Positions 63,952 through 64,000 of a stretch of DNA of 64,000 nt are shown piece by piece. This DNA is from Lentisphaerales bacterium. GTDB taxonomy: Bacteria; Verrucomicrobiota; Lentisphaeria; Lentisphaerales; Lentisphaeraceae. Positions within the stretch are counted from its first letter, which is position 1; every line of letters begins with the position of its first letter. The DNA is taken from the NCBI GenBank assembly GCA_022446985.1, contig JAKVBD010000012.1:33997-97996 (forward strand), in the 5' to 3' direction. The notes under the pieces were generated by a model that was not told where the DNA came from, did no database searches, and was given only the letters and a program-made list of their open reading frames with translations. Made by a program: the position numbers and the translations under genes.

Positions 63952-64000
63952 ATAACTATTAAATAATAGCCTAAAACATAAAAAACTTCCGTTTAACGTG

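Noticed and set aside
1..64000. tRNA, rRNA, transposase or phage genes
   Set aside because: I looked for cloverleaf-like tRNA ends, rRNA cores and transposase motifs and saw none; a covariance-model search would be decisive.

Overview
The window looks like chromosomal DNA of a marine Lentisphaerota bacterium (PVC superphylum, close to Lentisphaera). This is inferred from the gene content: sulfatases of the Cys type, a DUF1501/PSD1-type cytochrome pair as in Planctomycetes, a prepilin-like protein with the FTLI(E)LLVV leader, SUMF1-domain proteins, many membrane-anchored Ser/Thr kinases and a low-to-moderate GC content. No rRNA, tRNA, CRISPR array, phage module or transposase was recognised.

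Layout. 1-4.6 kb: partial RND-type exporter, a small DUF1737-like protein, a SUMF1-domain membrane protein, an LptF/LptG-type permease and a GYF/RDD membrane protein. 4.7-6.1 kb: membrane protein translationally coupled to pyrF. 6.1-11.2 kb: biotin carboxylase, Ser/Thr kinase and a large DUF4175-like membrane protein, apparently co-transcribed. 11.4-16.5 kb: a decayed VOC gene, then a three-gene operon (caspase-like/SUMF1 protein, a PstS-paralogue lipoprotein, and a zinc-ribbon kinase with a lamin-tail domain). 16.8-20.2 kb: a tiny Cys-rich lipoprotein, a PP2C phosphatase fused to a cNMP-binding domain, and a Na/Pi cotransporter. 20.2-29.6 kb: a complete phosphate-starvation locus pstS-pstC-pstA-pstB-phoU-phoB-phoR. 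29.6-34.2 kb: aroD, a MotE/FliK-like flagellar pair behind a sigma-54 promoter, a broken pseudopilin and a truncated receiver. 34.5-39.3 kb: two paralogous kinases flanking selO. 39.3-51.1 kb: tandem Na+/solute symporters, DUF1501, a giant PSD1 cytochrome, a Gfo/Idh/MocA dehydrogenase and an IclR regulator. 51.2-53.7 kb: fatty acid hydroxylase, an interrupted archaeal-type purO and a sulfatase remnant. 53.7-62 kb: a tdh-kbl-peptide-ABC-transporter operon. 62.6-64 kb: an interrupted sulfatase.

Two themes stand out. First, phosphate sensing and protein phosphorylation lie side by side from about 11.8 to 29.6 kb. A second PstS-like protein is co-transcribed with a Ser/Thr kinase, a PP2C phosphatase follows, and AT-rich TTAAYA-type boxes recur in the promoter regions. 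This suggests, but does not prove, a phosphate-linked Ser/Thr signalling branch next to PhoB/PhoR.

Second, at least seven otherwise recognisable genes carry in-frame stops, frameshifts or deletions: VOC, pstB, pseudopilin, receiver, purO and two sulfatases. Several are interrupted by a single stop codon with coding similarity resuming immediately after it. All three stop codons are involved, so simple recoding is unlikely. Recent gene decay or base-call errors are the main explanations. All functional calls come from reading motifs in the sequence; no database search was possible.
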